From MED-G20 sp038108155 (GTDB lineage: Bacteria; Bacteroidota; Bacteroidia; Flavobacteriales_D; Parvicellaceae): a stretch of 64,000 bases of DNA. The stretch lies in the NCBI GenBank assembly GCA_038108155.1, contig JAYNHP010000006.1, positions 1 through 64,000 on the forward strand, written 5' to 3'. The notes under the pieces were generated by a model, which was not told the DNA's origin, did no database searches, and saw only the letters and a program-made list of their open reading frames with translations. The position numbers and the translations under genes are program-made. Shown piece after piece: positions 53,879 to 62,876 of the stretch (positions within the stretch are counted from its first letter, which is position 1; each line of letters begins with the position of its first letter).

Positions 53879-56800
53879 ATGCGAAATAGAAGTGCAATAT
53901 GGGTATTTACCATTTTATTATTTTTAGCCTGTTTATATCAGCTTTCCTTCTCTTGGGTAACCAAATCTTTTGAAACAGATATTCACGATTTAGCAGAGCA
54001 AAAGTACGACTCTCTCTCCAATGAAGCGATTGAATTTGTAATCAATCAAGATACTCTAGTGATAGGAGCTGATAAAGAAAAACAACAAATTGTTTCCTAC
54101 TATGAACAAAAATTACTAGCAGAAAACAGAGACCAACCGACCTATCCAATCTTAGATTTAGATTACCAAAGATGTAAAGACCAAGAATTAGGTCTTGGTC
54201 TAGATCTTCAGGGAGGTATGAGTGTTACTCTAGAAGTTTCTATTGAAGATTTAGTAAAGAATTTTGCTGGAAATTCATCCAAAATTTCATTTAAAAACCC
54301 TTTTAATGCCGCTCTCAAAGATTTTAAAGAAGGATCTACTACAGTAGATTCAGACAGCGATGATTTTATAGGTCTATTTTATGCTCATTATAAAGAGATT
54401 TATCCAAAAAATCCTCCTATGATTTTCTTTAGTAATGGACTTAAAGATTATATGGACATTAATTCGGTTGAAAAAACATCAGTTAATAAAAATGACCAAA
54501 TAATCCAAACTCTTAGAGATTTGAGTGAAGATGCTATACAAAAAACACATAGAATAATAGAATCTAGAATCAATAAATTCGGTGTTAGCCAGCCTAATAT
54601 TAAAAAGCTTGCTGTTTCTGGTAGGCTTCAGATTGAACTCCCTGGAGCAAAGGACAAAAATAGAATTAGAAATTTACTTCAGTCTACTGCAAGTTTAGAA
54701 TTTTGGGACGGTGCTCACGCAGATTGGACAGATGAGTTCTTAGAGCTGAATAAAGCGGTTTCCAAAGAGTCATCTATCGAAATTGAATCAGATTTCAAAG
54801 AAATAACTCAAGATTCCTTAAATTCTTTATCTGCCATTGAATTAGAATCTTACATGAATGATAAGAAAGCTAATGATTCTTTGCTTGAAGAAAAATCTTT
54901 AGAAAGAGCAATTCAAGACTCTATTATGTTAGCCGATGGAAAGATATTAAATGGTACTCTTTGGTTCATTCATACATCAAACAGCCCATATATTGGGGTC
55001 GCAAAGTCTGTGGATACTGCTAAAATTAATTCTATTCTTAAGTCTAAGGTGGCAAGAGATATTTTTAATCTTAGAAGACATAAATTTTTATGGTCAAGAG
55101 ATGTGAGTAAGTACGAAACTTCTCAAAGTTTTACTGGTCATACTTTAATGGCAATTGAAATACCAACCAGTGGAGAGCCCAAGATTAATGGTGAAGATGT
55201 GGTCAATGCTTCGCAAAGCTTCGATAATGATTCAAAACCATCAGTTGCACTTTCTTTTAACTCAAATGTTGCAGATGTTTGGGCAAAGTGGACAGAACAG
55301 AAAGTTGGAAAAGTAATAGCAATTGTTTTAGACGATCAGGTTTTTTCATCTCCTTTTATAAGGCAAAAAATAACGGGTGGAAATACAGAAATTTCAGGTG
55401 GATTTGAAACAATTGAAGAGGCGCAAGATTTAGCCAATATTTTAAAAGCTGGTTCTCTTCCAGTTCCTGCTGTGATTGTTGATGAAGCTATTGTTGGTCC
55501 TTCCCTTGGTGAGGAAAATATTAATTCTGGATTATGGTCCTTTTTCTTTGCTTTTTTATTGGTTCTTTTTTATATGATATTTTATTATAAAAGAGCAGGA
55601 TGGGTTGCAAATGTCGCATTGATAGCAAATGTCTTTTTTATCATCGGAACGTTAGCTTCTTTAGGAGCAGCTTTAACATTGCCTGGTATAGCAGGTTTGG
55701 TCTTAACTATTGGAATGTCGGTAGACGCAAATGTACTTATTTATGAGAGAGTAAGAGAGGAACTGAAAAATGGAAAGGGAATTAAATTAGCTATTCAGGA
55801 CGGTTATAAGCATGCTTATTCTGCAATTATTGATGCTAATGTAACTTCACTTCTTACAGCAGTTGTTCTAGCTTACTTTGGTTCTGGACCAATTCAAGGG
55901 TTTGCTACTACATTAATAATAGGTGTTTTTACTTCACTTTTTTCTGCAATTTTTATAACTAGATTAATTTTCTCCTACTTTTTAGACACAAAAAGGGACG
56001 TTCATTTTTCTAGAAAATTTACAGAAAATTTATTTACTGGAAGTACGATTGAATTTTTAAAGAAAAGAAAAGTATTTTATGTCTTTTCAGCATTGATTGT
56101 TGGCTTTGGTATTTTTTCATTATCTACAAAGGGATTAGATGGTGGTGTTGAATTTACTGGTGGAAGAACTTACAGAGTTGAGTTTTCTGAAAAAATAGAT
56201 AAATCAGAAGTTCAAAATGCGATAAGTAATAGATGTGTTGATGACAATGGAAATAATATTGCACCAGAAGTTAAAACGGTAGATAACGCATATACTTTAG
56301 AAATAACTACAAAATACCTAGAAAAATCAGTTCTTAAAAATAAAGTTAAAGTTGCAAAAATAGATGCTTCACTAGCTCAAGCATTTAAGGATTTAGGTTA
56401 TTCAAATATTGAGGACGTCAATGAGGGTATGACTTATAATCTTTTGACATCAAGAGGGGTTGAGAGTCAGATTTCAGATGAATTAATAAAAGGTTCATTT
56501 TTGGCAGTAATATTTTCTTTATTTATCATCTTTATATATATCGCTTATAGATTTAGAAAATGGCAATTTGGATTAGGTGCATTAATTGCGATGTTCCATG
56601 ATGTTTTAATTGTATTGGGATTATTTTCAATATTTTATAATATTGTTCCTTTCTCTATGGAAATTGACCAAGCCTTTATTGCCGCAATTCTTACTGTTGT
56701 AGGATATTCTATAAACGATACTGTTGTTGTTTTTGATAGAATCAGAGAATATTCTGTCCTTCATAAAAAGTCTTCTGCTGTTCAAGTAGTTGATAGGGCT

Positions 56801-57001
56801 TTAAATAGTACACTTTCTAGAACTATTAATACTTCTTTAAGCACCTTCTTAGTTCTTCTAACAATATTTATTTTTGGAGGAGAGTCTATTAAAGGTTTTG
56901 CTTTTGCTTTAATGGTTGGCGTAGTTGTAGGAACTTATTCTTCATTATTTATTGCAACACCGCTTGTTGTAGATTTATCAAAAAATAAAATCAAAGCTTA
57001 A
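53879..57001 (+). CDS. secDF: Protein-export membrane protein SecDF (fusion)
   Basis: A 1040-residue fusion of SecD and SecF, usual in Bacteroidota. SecD part: a first transmembrane segment, LGLGLDLQGGMSVTLEV near residue 105, IINKFGVSQPNIKKL-type P1 region, then six-helix membrane block with GLVLTIGMSVDANVLIYERV. A ~100-residue lysine/glutamate-rich insert lies within the periplasmic part. SecF part: KGLDGGVEFTGGRTYRVEF near residue 750 and TVVGYSINDTVVVFDRIRE. It uses the proton gradient to pull proteins through SecYEG. The stop overlaps the tatA start (TAATG). Confidence 0.96.
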   Translation: MRNRSAIWVFTILLFLACLYQLSFSWVTKSFETDIHDLAEQKYDSLSNEAIEFVINQDTLVIGADKEKQQIVSYYEQKLLAENRDQPTYPILDLDYQRCKDQELGLGLDLQGGMSVTLEVSIEDLVKNFAGNSSKISFKNPFNAALKDFKEGSTTVDSDSDDFIGLFYAHYKEIYPKNPPMIFFSNGLKDYMDINSVEKTSVNKNDQIIQTLRDLSEDAIQKTHRIIESRINKFGVSQPNIKKLAVSGRLQIELPGAKDKNRIRNLLQSTASLEFWDGAHADWTDEFLELNKAVSKESSIEIESDFKEITQDSLNSLSAIELESYMNDKKANDSLLEEKSLERAIQDSIMLADGKILNGTLWFIHTSNSPYIGVAKSVDTAKINSILKSKVARDIFNLRRHKFLWSRDVSKYETSQSFTGHTLMAIEIPTSGEPKINGEDVVNASQSFDNDSKPSVALSFNSNVADVWAKWTEQKVGKVIAIVLDDQVFSSPFIRQKITGGNTEISGGFETIEEAQDLANILKAGSLPVPAVIVDEAIVGPSLGEENINSGLWSFFFAFLLVLFYMIFYYKRAGWVANVALIANVFFIIGTLASLGAALTLPGIAGLVLTIGMSVDANVLIYERVREELKNGKGIKLAIQDGYKHAYSAIIDANVTSLLTAVVLAYFGSGPIQGFATTLIIGVFTSLFSAIFITRLIFSYFLDTKRDVHFSRKFTENLFTGSTIEFLKKRKVFYVFSALIVGFGIFSLSTKGLDGGVEFTGGRTYRVEFSEKIDKSEVQNAISNRCVDDNGNNIAPEVKTVDNAYTLEITTKYLEKSVLKNKVKVAKIDASLAQAFKDLGYSNIEDVNEGMTYNLLTSRGVESQISDELIKGSFLAVIFSLFIIFIYIAYRFRKWQFGLGALIAMFHDVLIVLGLFSIFYNIVPFSMEIDQAFIAAILTVVGYSINDTVVVFDRIREYSVLHKKSSAVQVVDRALNSTLSRTINTSLSTFLVLLTIFIFGGESIKGFAFALMVGVVVGTYSSLFIATPLVVDLSKNKIKA

Positions 57002-57246
57002 TGTTTTTTAGTCTCCAGCTATTACTATTAGAAGGAATTAGCGCAGGAGAACTTATTTTTGTTTTCTTAGTTGTTCTATTATTTTTCGGTTCTAAAAGCA
57101 TTCCAAAAATTGCAAGAAGCCTTGGCAGAGGAATGAGACAATTAAGAGACGCCTCTCAACAAATTCAGGACGATATTAAGTCAGCTGCATTTGATGAGGA
57201 TGATGTTACTGGATTTCCAGTTGGTAAGAAAAAGAATAAAGAATAA
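57001..57246 (+). CDS. tatA: Twin-arginine translocase subunit TatA/TatE-like
   Basis: An 81-residue protein with one N-terminal membrane helix (GISAGELIFVFLVVLLFFG), the hinge FGSKSIPKIARSLGRGMRQL and a charged amphipathic helix, the TatA layout. It forms the pore-like part of the Tat system for folded proteins. TatC is not in this window. It is coupled to secDF by a one-base overlap, so Sec and Tat components share a transcript here. It is distinguished from TatB mainly by its shortness. Confidence 0.92.
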   Translation: MFFSLQLLLLEGISAGELIFVFLVVLLFFGSKSIPKIARSLGRGMRQLRDASQQIQDDIKSAAFDEDDVTGFPVGKKKNKE

Positions 57247-57258
57247 ACTTTTCGTTTA

Positions 57259-58269
57259 CTAGATTTTAGCAGATTTTACAGTTTTAACTATTCTTCCAGC
57301 AATTTTATAAGGGTCTCCGTTAGATGCAGGCCTTCTGTCTTCAAGCCAACCTTTCCAACCTTGCTCAACAGTAATAATTGGAATTCTTATCGATGCTCCT
57401 CTGTCAGAAACTCCGTAGCTAAAGTCTGTAATTGCTGCAGTTTCGTGAAGCCCAGTTAATCTTTGGTCATTAAATTCGCCATAAACTTCTATGTGTTCCT
57501 TGGTAACAGGTCTAAACGCTTCACATACTTTTTCATAGATTTCCTGAGATCCACAAGTTCTAAGCAATGTGTTAGAGAAGTTTGCATGCATTCCAGATCC
57601 ATTCCAATCTCCTTTGACAGGCTTTGGGTGGTATTCTATATAATATCCATGGTCTTCAGTCAATCTATCTAAAATATATCTTGCAATCCACATCTCATCT
57701 CCAGCTTTCTTAGCTCCTTTTGCGAATAGTTGAAATTCCCACTGACCACTAGCGACTTCCTGGTTGATTCCTTCTATATTAATCCCAGCTTCTATGCATA
57801 TATCAGCGTGTTCTTCTACTAAATGTCTTCCATGTGTGTTTTTTCCGCCTACTGAACAATAATACATCCCTTGAGGTCCAGGATATCCTCCAACAGGGAA
57901 ACCTAAGGGAAGCTGAGTATTTACATCCATAATGAAATACTCTTGTTCAAAACCAAACCAAAAGTCATTATCATCATCGTCAATTTTTGCTCTTGCGTTA
58001 GATTCATGGGGAGTTCCATCCGAATTTAAAACTTCTGTCATAACTAGAAATCCATTTTCTCTTACTGGGTCTGGATAACATGCAACTGGCTTTAATAAGC
58101 AATCTGATGAGTTTCCTTCAGCTTGTTTGGTAGAACTTCCGTCAAAAGACCAAATAGGACAGTCTTTAAGTTCTCCACTAAAATCTTCAATTATTTTAGT
58201 TTTACTTCTCATATTTTGAGTTGGATTATATCCGTCCAGCCAAATGTATTCTAATTTTGATTTTGCCAT
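57259..58269 (-). CDS. Glutamine synthetase, type II (eukaryote-like)
   Basis: A 336-residue glutamine synthetase of the short type II (eukaryote-like) class, not the ~470-residue type I enzyme. Beta-grasp start: LEYIWLDGYNPTQNMRSKT and CPIWSFDGSSTKQAEGNSSD; the catalytic part has FGFEQEYFIMD, GINQEVASGQWEFQ (metal glutamates), GDWNGSGMHANFS (ATP/glutamate site) and DRGASIRIP. It makes glutamine from glutamate and ammonia. A consensus -7 element lies 27 bases upstream. Its end is 12 bases from tatA on the other strand. Confidence 0.94.
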   Translation of the reverse strand: MAKSKLEYIWLDGYNPTQNMRSKTKIIEDFSGELKDCPIWSFDGSSTKQAEGNSSDCLLKPVACYPDPVRENGFLVMTEVLNSDGTPHESNARAKIDDDDNDFWFGFEQEYFIMDVNTQLPLGFPVGGYPGPQGMYYCSVGGKNTHGRHLVEEHADICIEAGINIEGINQEVASGQWEFQLFAKGAKKAGDEMWIARYILDRLTEDHGYYIEYHPKPVKGDWNGSGMHANFSNTLLRTCGSQEIYEKVCEAFRPVTKEHIEVYGEFNDQRLTGLHETAAITDFSYGVSDRGASIRIPIITVEQGWKGWLEDRRPASNGDPYKIAGRIVKTVKSAKI

Positions 58270-58296
58270 TTCAATAAATTATAATTAAAGTTGTAA

Positions 58297-58304
58297 CAAA
58301 TATA
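58297..58304 (-). promoter_or_regulatory. -7 promoter element (TATATTTG) for the glutamine synthetase gene
   Basis: TATATTTG on the - strand, 27 bases before the ATG at 58269, in the 242-base divergent gap (58270-58511). Confidence 0.55.
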
Positions 58305-58373
58305 TATTTTTCCATTTTTTAATTTCCTTTTTTAAATTGATTTATGGATATTATTTATTAACAAAACAGGACC

Positions 58374-58394
58374 TTAGTGTTAATTAAACACTAA
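58374..58394. promoter_or_regulatory. Perfect inverted repeat TTAGTGTT-N5-AACACTAA
   Basis: Two perfect 8-base arms around AATTA, about 100 bases upstream of the glutamine synthetase start and 120 bases upstream of the PorE-like gene. Candidate operator for either divergent gene; the factor is unknown. Confidence 0.4.
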
Positions 58395-58438
58395 ATTCAG
58401 ATAAAATACATTACTACTTTATTTAATTATATTTTATA

Positions 58439-58463
58439 AAATCTTAAGGAGATTTTAAGATTT
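58439..58463 (+). promoter_or_regulatory. 9-bp stem hairpin AAATCTTAA/TTAAGATTT
   Basis: Perfect 9-base arms with a seven-base loop GGAGATT, ending 48 bases before the PorE-like gene start at 58512. It could be an operator or, if transcribed, an RNA hairpin whose loop exposes an AGGAGA-like purine stretch. No U-run follows, so it is not a standard terminator. Confidence 0.4.
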
Positions 58464-58511
58464 ATGAATTTTTAAGGAAATAATTAGTTATTTTAGCATT
58501 AAATTACAATT

Positions 58512-60581
58512 ATGAAACAATTTATTTTTAGTAGACTTTTTTTTAGAACTACAAAAACCTTGTTGATTTTGTCCTTCTTTTTGTCTTTGAATACTTTTTA
58601 CTCTCAGAGTCAAAACCCATATATTATTCAAGCAGATTTAAATTTTAAAAACGAAGCATATTTTGATGCAATTGATCTTTATAAAAAGGGAGAAGTAAAA
58701 GAAAAAGATATTGAGGAAAAAGGCAGAATTAATTTTCAAATTGCGGAATGTTATAGATTGGATGTTGAGCCTGCTCAAGCAGAAACGTATTACAGAAGAG
58801 CTTTTAAACTAAAATATCAAAAAAACCATCCTAAATTATATATTTTGCTTGCCGATGTCTTGGTAGAAGAAGGAGAATATGAATCTGCAGCTGAAAATAT
58901 TAGAAAATATTTAGAAATCTTCCCTGATGATGAGCATGCAAATATTTTACTTTCATCCTGTGAGCATTATGCAGAATGGGTAAGAAACAAGACCAAACAC
59001 ATCATTCAAAATGAAAGACAAATTAATACTGAACACTACGATTATTCACCTGCTTGGGGAGATATAAATCATAATACAATTGTTTTTGTTTCTGCTAGAG
59101 ATGGTTCTAACGGGGACGGCATTGACTCTAGGACAGGAGATAGTTTCATGGATTTATGGTCTACAACTAGAGATAATAATGGTAAATGGAGCGAACCTCA
59201 ACTACTACCCAATTCTATTAATTCTAAAGATAACGAAGGTCCTTCGGTTTTATCACCATCGGGTGAAGAAATTTATTTTACAAGATGTCCTAGAATGAAA
59301 AAAGTCGATTTAGGTTGTGGCATATTTTACTCCAAAAGAAAAGGAGATTCTTGGACACAAGCAAAGGAAGTAAAATTAAAGCCTGAAGATGCTGACACCT
59401 TATCTTGTGGTCATCCTGCAATGGATTCTGAAATGAAAATAATGATTTTTTCCGCTGATTTTCCAGGAGGATATGGGATGCATGATTTATGGATTTCTGA
59501 ATATGATGCTAGGGAAGAGACTTGGATGACACCTGTGAATTTAGGTCCCGATATTAATAGTATAGGTGATGAAATGTTTCCACATCTTTCAGATAACGGA
59601 GATTTATATTTTTCATCTGACAGTTACGAAGGATTTGGTGGGTTAGACATGTTTAAAGCAAAAAAAATTGGGGAAAATAAGTGGGGTGAAATAGAAAACT
59701 TAAGATATCCTTTAAATTCAAATGAGCATGATTTTGGGATTATTTTTGAAAGAAATACAGATAGAAGAGGACTGTTTACATCTTCAAGAGAGGGAACAAA
59801 AGGACATGATGATATTTTTAATTTCAACATACCACCTGTATTATTAAAATATTATGTTGAAGTAACCAACTCAGAAACTGGTGATCCAGTTCCTGGTGCA
59901 ACTGTTAAAGTCACTGCAATTGATACATCTGGTGGTATTAGAGACGAGTTTGTTCAAACAACAGATATCGATGGAACTATTCTTTTTAACGAAATTTCTA
60001 AAGGTAAAAGATATATCGAACACGATTTAGTTTATGAAGTTGAATGTCAAAAAGATAGCTTTTTAGTTAGAAAGTCAAAATTTTCAACCTTCAACTTAGA
60101 AGACAATAAAACTTTTTATGATCCTTTTGAGGTCCAACCAGTTGGAGATAAAGCAATTGATTTCCCAGAAGTACAATATGCTTTAAATAAAGCGGATCTC
60201 TTGGTAGATACTTTAGAAACTTCTACAGGTAAAATAAATTCAAAGGATTCTTTAGATTTTCTTTACAACACTTTAATTGATAATCCGACTATCGTTATTG
60301 AACTGCAAGCCCACACAGATTGTCGAGGAGGTAATGATTACAATCAAAAACTTTCTCAGAGAAGAGCCCAGTCATGTGTAGATTATTTAATTTCAAAAGG
60401 AATTCCAGCTGAACGTATGGAAGCTGTAGGGTATGGAGAAGATATACCAAAAATGGAGGGTTTAGAATGTGATGCAATATCAAATTTATCTACCCAGGAA
60501 GAACAAGAAGCAGCTCACCAAAAAAATAGAAGAACTCAATTCATTGTTCTTAACTTTGACTACGTTCCTAAAGATAATTAG
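58512..60581 (+). CDS. PorE-like OmpA-family protein (TPR, WD40-like propeller, CRD, OmpA)
   Basis: A 689-residue envelope protein with the domain order of the T9SS component PorE: signal peptide (about 1-31), TPR-like helices (~35-150), a WD40/PD40-like propeller with repeats such as GPSVLSPSGEEIYFTRCPR and FPHLSDNGDLYFSSDSYEGF (~190-445), a carboxypeptidase-regulatory-like domain (YVEVTNSETGDPVPGATVKV, ~455-535) and a C-terminal OmpA peptidoglycan-binding domain (LQAHTDCRGGNDYNQKLSQR then ERMEAVGYGE, ~570-685). PorE anchors the secretion machinery to peptidoglycan; Bacteroidota have several paralogues, so orthology is likely but not certain. Two inverted repeats lie upstream. Confidence 0.85.
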   Translation: MKQFIFSRLFFRTTKTLLILSFFLSLNTFYSQSQNPYIIQADLNFKNEAYFDAIDLYKKGEVKEKDIEEKGRINFQIAECYRLDVEPAQAETYYRRAFKLKYQKNHPKLYILLADVLVEEGEYESAAENIRKYLEIFPDDEHANILLSSCEHYAEWVRNKTKHIIQNERQINTEHYDYSPAWGDINHNTIVFVSARDGSNGDGIDSRTGDSFMDLWSTTRDNNGKWSEPQLLPNSINSKDNEGPSVLSPSGEEIYFTRCPRMKKVDLGCGIFYSKRKGDSWTQAKEVKLKPEDADTLSCGHPAMDSEMKIMIFSADFPGGYGMHDLWISEYDAREETWMTPVNLGPDINSIGDEMFPHLSDNGDLYFSSDSYEGFGGLDMFKAKKIGENKWGEIENLRYPLNSNEHDFGIIFERNTDRRGLFTSSREGTKGHDDIFNFNIPPVLLKYYVEVTNSETGDPVPGATVKVTAIDTSGGIRDEFVQTTDIDGTILFNEISKGKRYIEHDLVYEVECQKDSFLVRKSKFSTFNLEDNKTFYDPFEVQPVGDKAIDFPEVQYALNKADLLVDTLETSTGKINSKDSLDFLYNTLIDNPTIVIELQAHTDCRGGNDYNQKLSQRRAQSCVDYLISKGIPAERMEAVGYGEDIPKMEGLECDAISNLSTQEEQEAAHQKNRRTQFIVLNFDYVPKDN

Positions 60582-60612
60582 TAATATATTATTCCCTCAA
60601 GGGACCACTTTA

Positions 60613-61782
60613 ATGAAAGATGATTCTAGATATGCCCAAAGAGGCGTTAGTTCAGGAAAGGAAGAAGTTCACAAAGCAATTAAAAATATTGACAAAGGGC
60701 TATTCCCTAAAGCTTTTTGTAAAATAGTTCCAGATTTTTTATCCAATAGCGATGACCATTGCATTGTTATGCATGCAGATGGTGCAGGCACCAAATCTTC
60801 TTTAGCTTATGCATATTGGAAAGAGACTGGAGATCTTTCTGTATGGAAAGGAATAGCACAAGACGCACTTATAATGAATATCGACGATTTACTTTGTGTT
60901 GGAGCAGTTGAAAATATTTTAGTTTCTTCAACAATTGGAAGAAATAAAAATAAAGTTCCTGGCGAGGTAATAACTGCTATTATTCAAGGTTCTGAAGAAA
61001 TTTTAGAAGAACTTAGATCGTTTGGCTTAAGTATTCATTCTACTGGAGGAGAAACTGCCGATGTTGGAGATTTAGTTAGAACAATTATTGTGGATTCTAC
61101 TGTAGTTGCAAGAATGAAAAGATCGGAGGTCATCTCCAATAAGAATATCCAACCTGGTGATGCCATCATAGGGTTATCTTCCTATGGTAAAACATCCTAT
61201 GAAAAACAATACAATGGCGGAATGGGAAGTAATGGATTAACATCTGCTAGACACGACGTTTTTGGGAAAAATATTGCTGAAAAATATCCGGAAACCTACG
61301 ATCATAGTATTAATTCTTCTTTGGTCTACTCTGGCTCTAAAGAATTGACTAGTGCTGTTAAAGATTCACCTATAAATGCAGGTAAACTAGTACTATCCCC
61401 TACTAGAACATATGCTCCAGTAGTTTGTAAAATTTTAGAAAAACATAGGTCAGATATTAACGGAATGGTTCATTGTAGTGGAGGCGCACAAACAAAAATT
61501 CTTCATTTTATCGATAAAAATCATATAATTAAAGACAATCTTTTTCCTGTTCCTCCTTTATTTAATTTAATTCAGGAAGAATCCCAAACTCCTTGGGAAG
61601 AAATGTATAAGGTTTTTAATATGGGACATAGAATGGAGATATATACCAACCCAAAAAACATACAATCTATAATTAACATATGTAATGAGTTTAATTTGGA
61701 GGCTAAACAAATAGGAAGAGTTGAAGATTTGAGTTCTAAAAAGCTAACTATTATTTCAGAAAAGGGGGAATTTACTTACTAA
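60613..61782 (+). CDS. purM: Phosphoribosylformylglycinamidine cyclo-ligase (PurM, AIR synthase)
   Basis: A 389-residue PurM-fold enzyme that closes the imidazole ring in purine synthesis (FGAM to AIR, with ATP). Visible parts: RYAQRGVSSGKEEVHKAI, MHADGAGTKSSLAYAYWKET, DLLCVGAVENILVSSTIGRN and GGETADVGDLVRTI. It is longer than the usual ~345 residues and of the Bacteroidota type. I start it at ATG 60613, giving the expected KDDSRYAQRG; a longer upstream reading overlaps the PorE-like gene. It overlaps prfA by one base and is 31 bases after the PorE-like gene. Confidence 0.9.
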   Translation: MKDDSRYAQRGVSSGKEEVHKAIKNIDKGLFPKAFCKIVPDFLSNSDDHCIVMHADGAGTKSSLAYAYWKETGDLSVWKGIAQDALIMNIDDLLCVGAVENILVSSTIGRNKNKVPGEVITAIIQGSEEILEELRSFGLSIHSTGGETADVGDLVRTIIVDSTVVARMKRSEVISNKNIQPGDAIIGLSSYGKTSYEKQYNGGMGSNGLTSARHDVFGKNIAEKYPETYDHSINSSLVYSGSKELTSAVKDSPINAGKLVLSPTRTYAPVVCKILEKHRSDINGMVHCSGGAQTKILHFIDKNHIIKDNLFPVPPLFNLIQEESQTPWEEMYKVFNMGHRMEIYTNPKNIQSIINICNEFNLEAKQIGRVEDLSSKKLTIISEKGEFTY

Positions 61783-62876
61783 TGGGTGATAAGGGATTAC
61801 TTAACAAATTAGAACAAATCGCCATTAAATATGACGAGATATCTAAACAGATGGTTGATCCTGATGTTATTAATGACATGAAGAGGTATGTAAGTTTAAA
61901 TAAAGAATATAAAGAACTTACAGAAGTTGTAAATACTTACAATTCTTACAAAGATATACTTGACAATATAGAAAATGCAAAATCCATTTTACAAACGGAA
62001 ACTGACGCAGAGTTTAAAGATATGGCCCGAGAAGAGCTGGAGGAATTTCAGCGTACAAAGATCGATTTAGATGAAAAAATTAAATGGTTGTTAATTCCTA
62101 AAGATCCGAATGACAATAAAAATGTCATTATGGAAATCAGGTCTGGAACAGGAGGCGATGAAGCGTGTATTTTTGTAGAAGATATTTTCAGAATGTTTAC
62201 TATGTATTTCAAAGAAAAATCATGGAGTTTTGAAGTTCTTAATTCTAATGAAGGGGGTACAAAAGGATTTAGAGAAATATCGCTCAGTATTTCTGGAGAA
62301 GAAGTTTATGGGAAATTAAAATTTGAATCTGGAGTTCATAGAGTTCAGAGAGTTCCTGAAACAGAATCTCAAGGCAGAGTTCACACATCAGCTATTACTG
62401 TAGCTGTTCTTCCTGAAGCGGAAGAAGTAGATTTTGAACTTAATTTAACAGATGTAAAAAAAGATACCTTTAGAGCTTCTGGTGCTGGGGGACAACATGT
62501 AAATAAAACCGAATCTGCAGTTAGGGTTACTCACTTGCCAACTGGAACAGTAGTAGAATGTCAGGATGGACGTTCACAGCACAAGAACTATGAAAAAGCA
62601 CTAAAGGTTTTAAGATCTAGATTGTATCAAGCAGAAGAAGAAAGATTGGATAAAGAAAGGGCAGATGAAAGAAAATCATTAATATCTACTGGGGATAGAT
62701 CTGCAAAAATAAGAACTTACAATTATCCACAGGGCAGAATTACAGACCACAGAATAAACAAGACCATCTATAGTCTTTCTAACTTTATGAATGGTGACAT
62801 TCAGGAAATGATAGATGCATTAATAATGGCTGAAAATGCAGAGAAGTTAAATGAAAGTAAATTAGACGAAGTATGA
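61782..62876 (+). CDS. prfA: Peptide chain release factor 1
   Basis: A 364-residue release factor. The catalytic GGQ is in RASGAGGQHVNKTESAVRV near residue 236. The codon-recognition tripeptide region reads RVPETESQGRVHTSAIT, with PET where E. coli RF1 has PAT; this fits RF1 (UAA/UAG) rather than RF2. Its ATG overlaps the purM stop (TAATG) and its TGA overlaps the pyrF start (ATGA), so purM-prfA-pyrF are translationally coupled. Confidence 0.96.
   Translation: MGDKGLLNKLEQIAIKYDEISKQMVDPDVINDMKRYVSLNKEYKELTEVVNTYNSYKDILDNIENAKSILQTETDAEFKDMAREELEEFQRTKIDLDEKIKWLLIPKDPNDNKNVIMEIRSGTGGDEACIFVEDIFRMFTMYFKEKSWSFEVLNSNEGGTKGFREISLSISGEEVYGKLKFESGVHRVQRVPETESQGRVHTSAITVAVLPEAEEVDFELNLTDVKKDTFRASGAGGQHVNKTESAVRVTHLPTGTVVECQDGRSQHKNYEKALKVLRSRLYQAEEERLDKERADERKSLISTGDRSAKIRTYNYPQGRITDHRINKTIYSLSNFMNGDIQEMIDALIMAENAEKLNESKLDEV

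Noticed and set aside
57244..57258. TAAAC-TTTTC-GTTTA hairpin between tatA and the glutamine synthetase gene, possible bidirectional terminator
   Set aside because: The stem has only five A/T-rich pairs and no U-run; too weak to call.
60469..60612. A 48-codon upstream extension of purM
   Set aside because: It overlaps the end of the PorE-like gene and the family start is at 60613.
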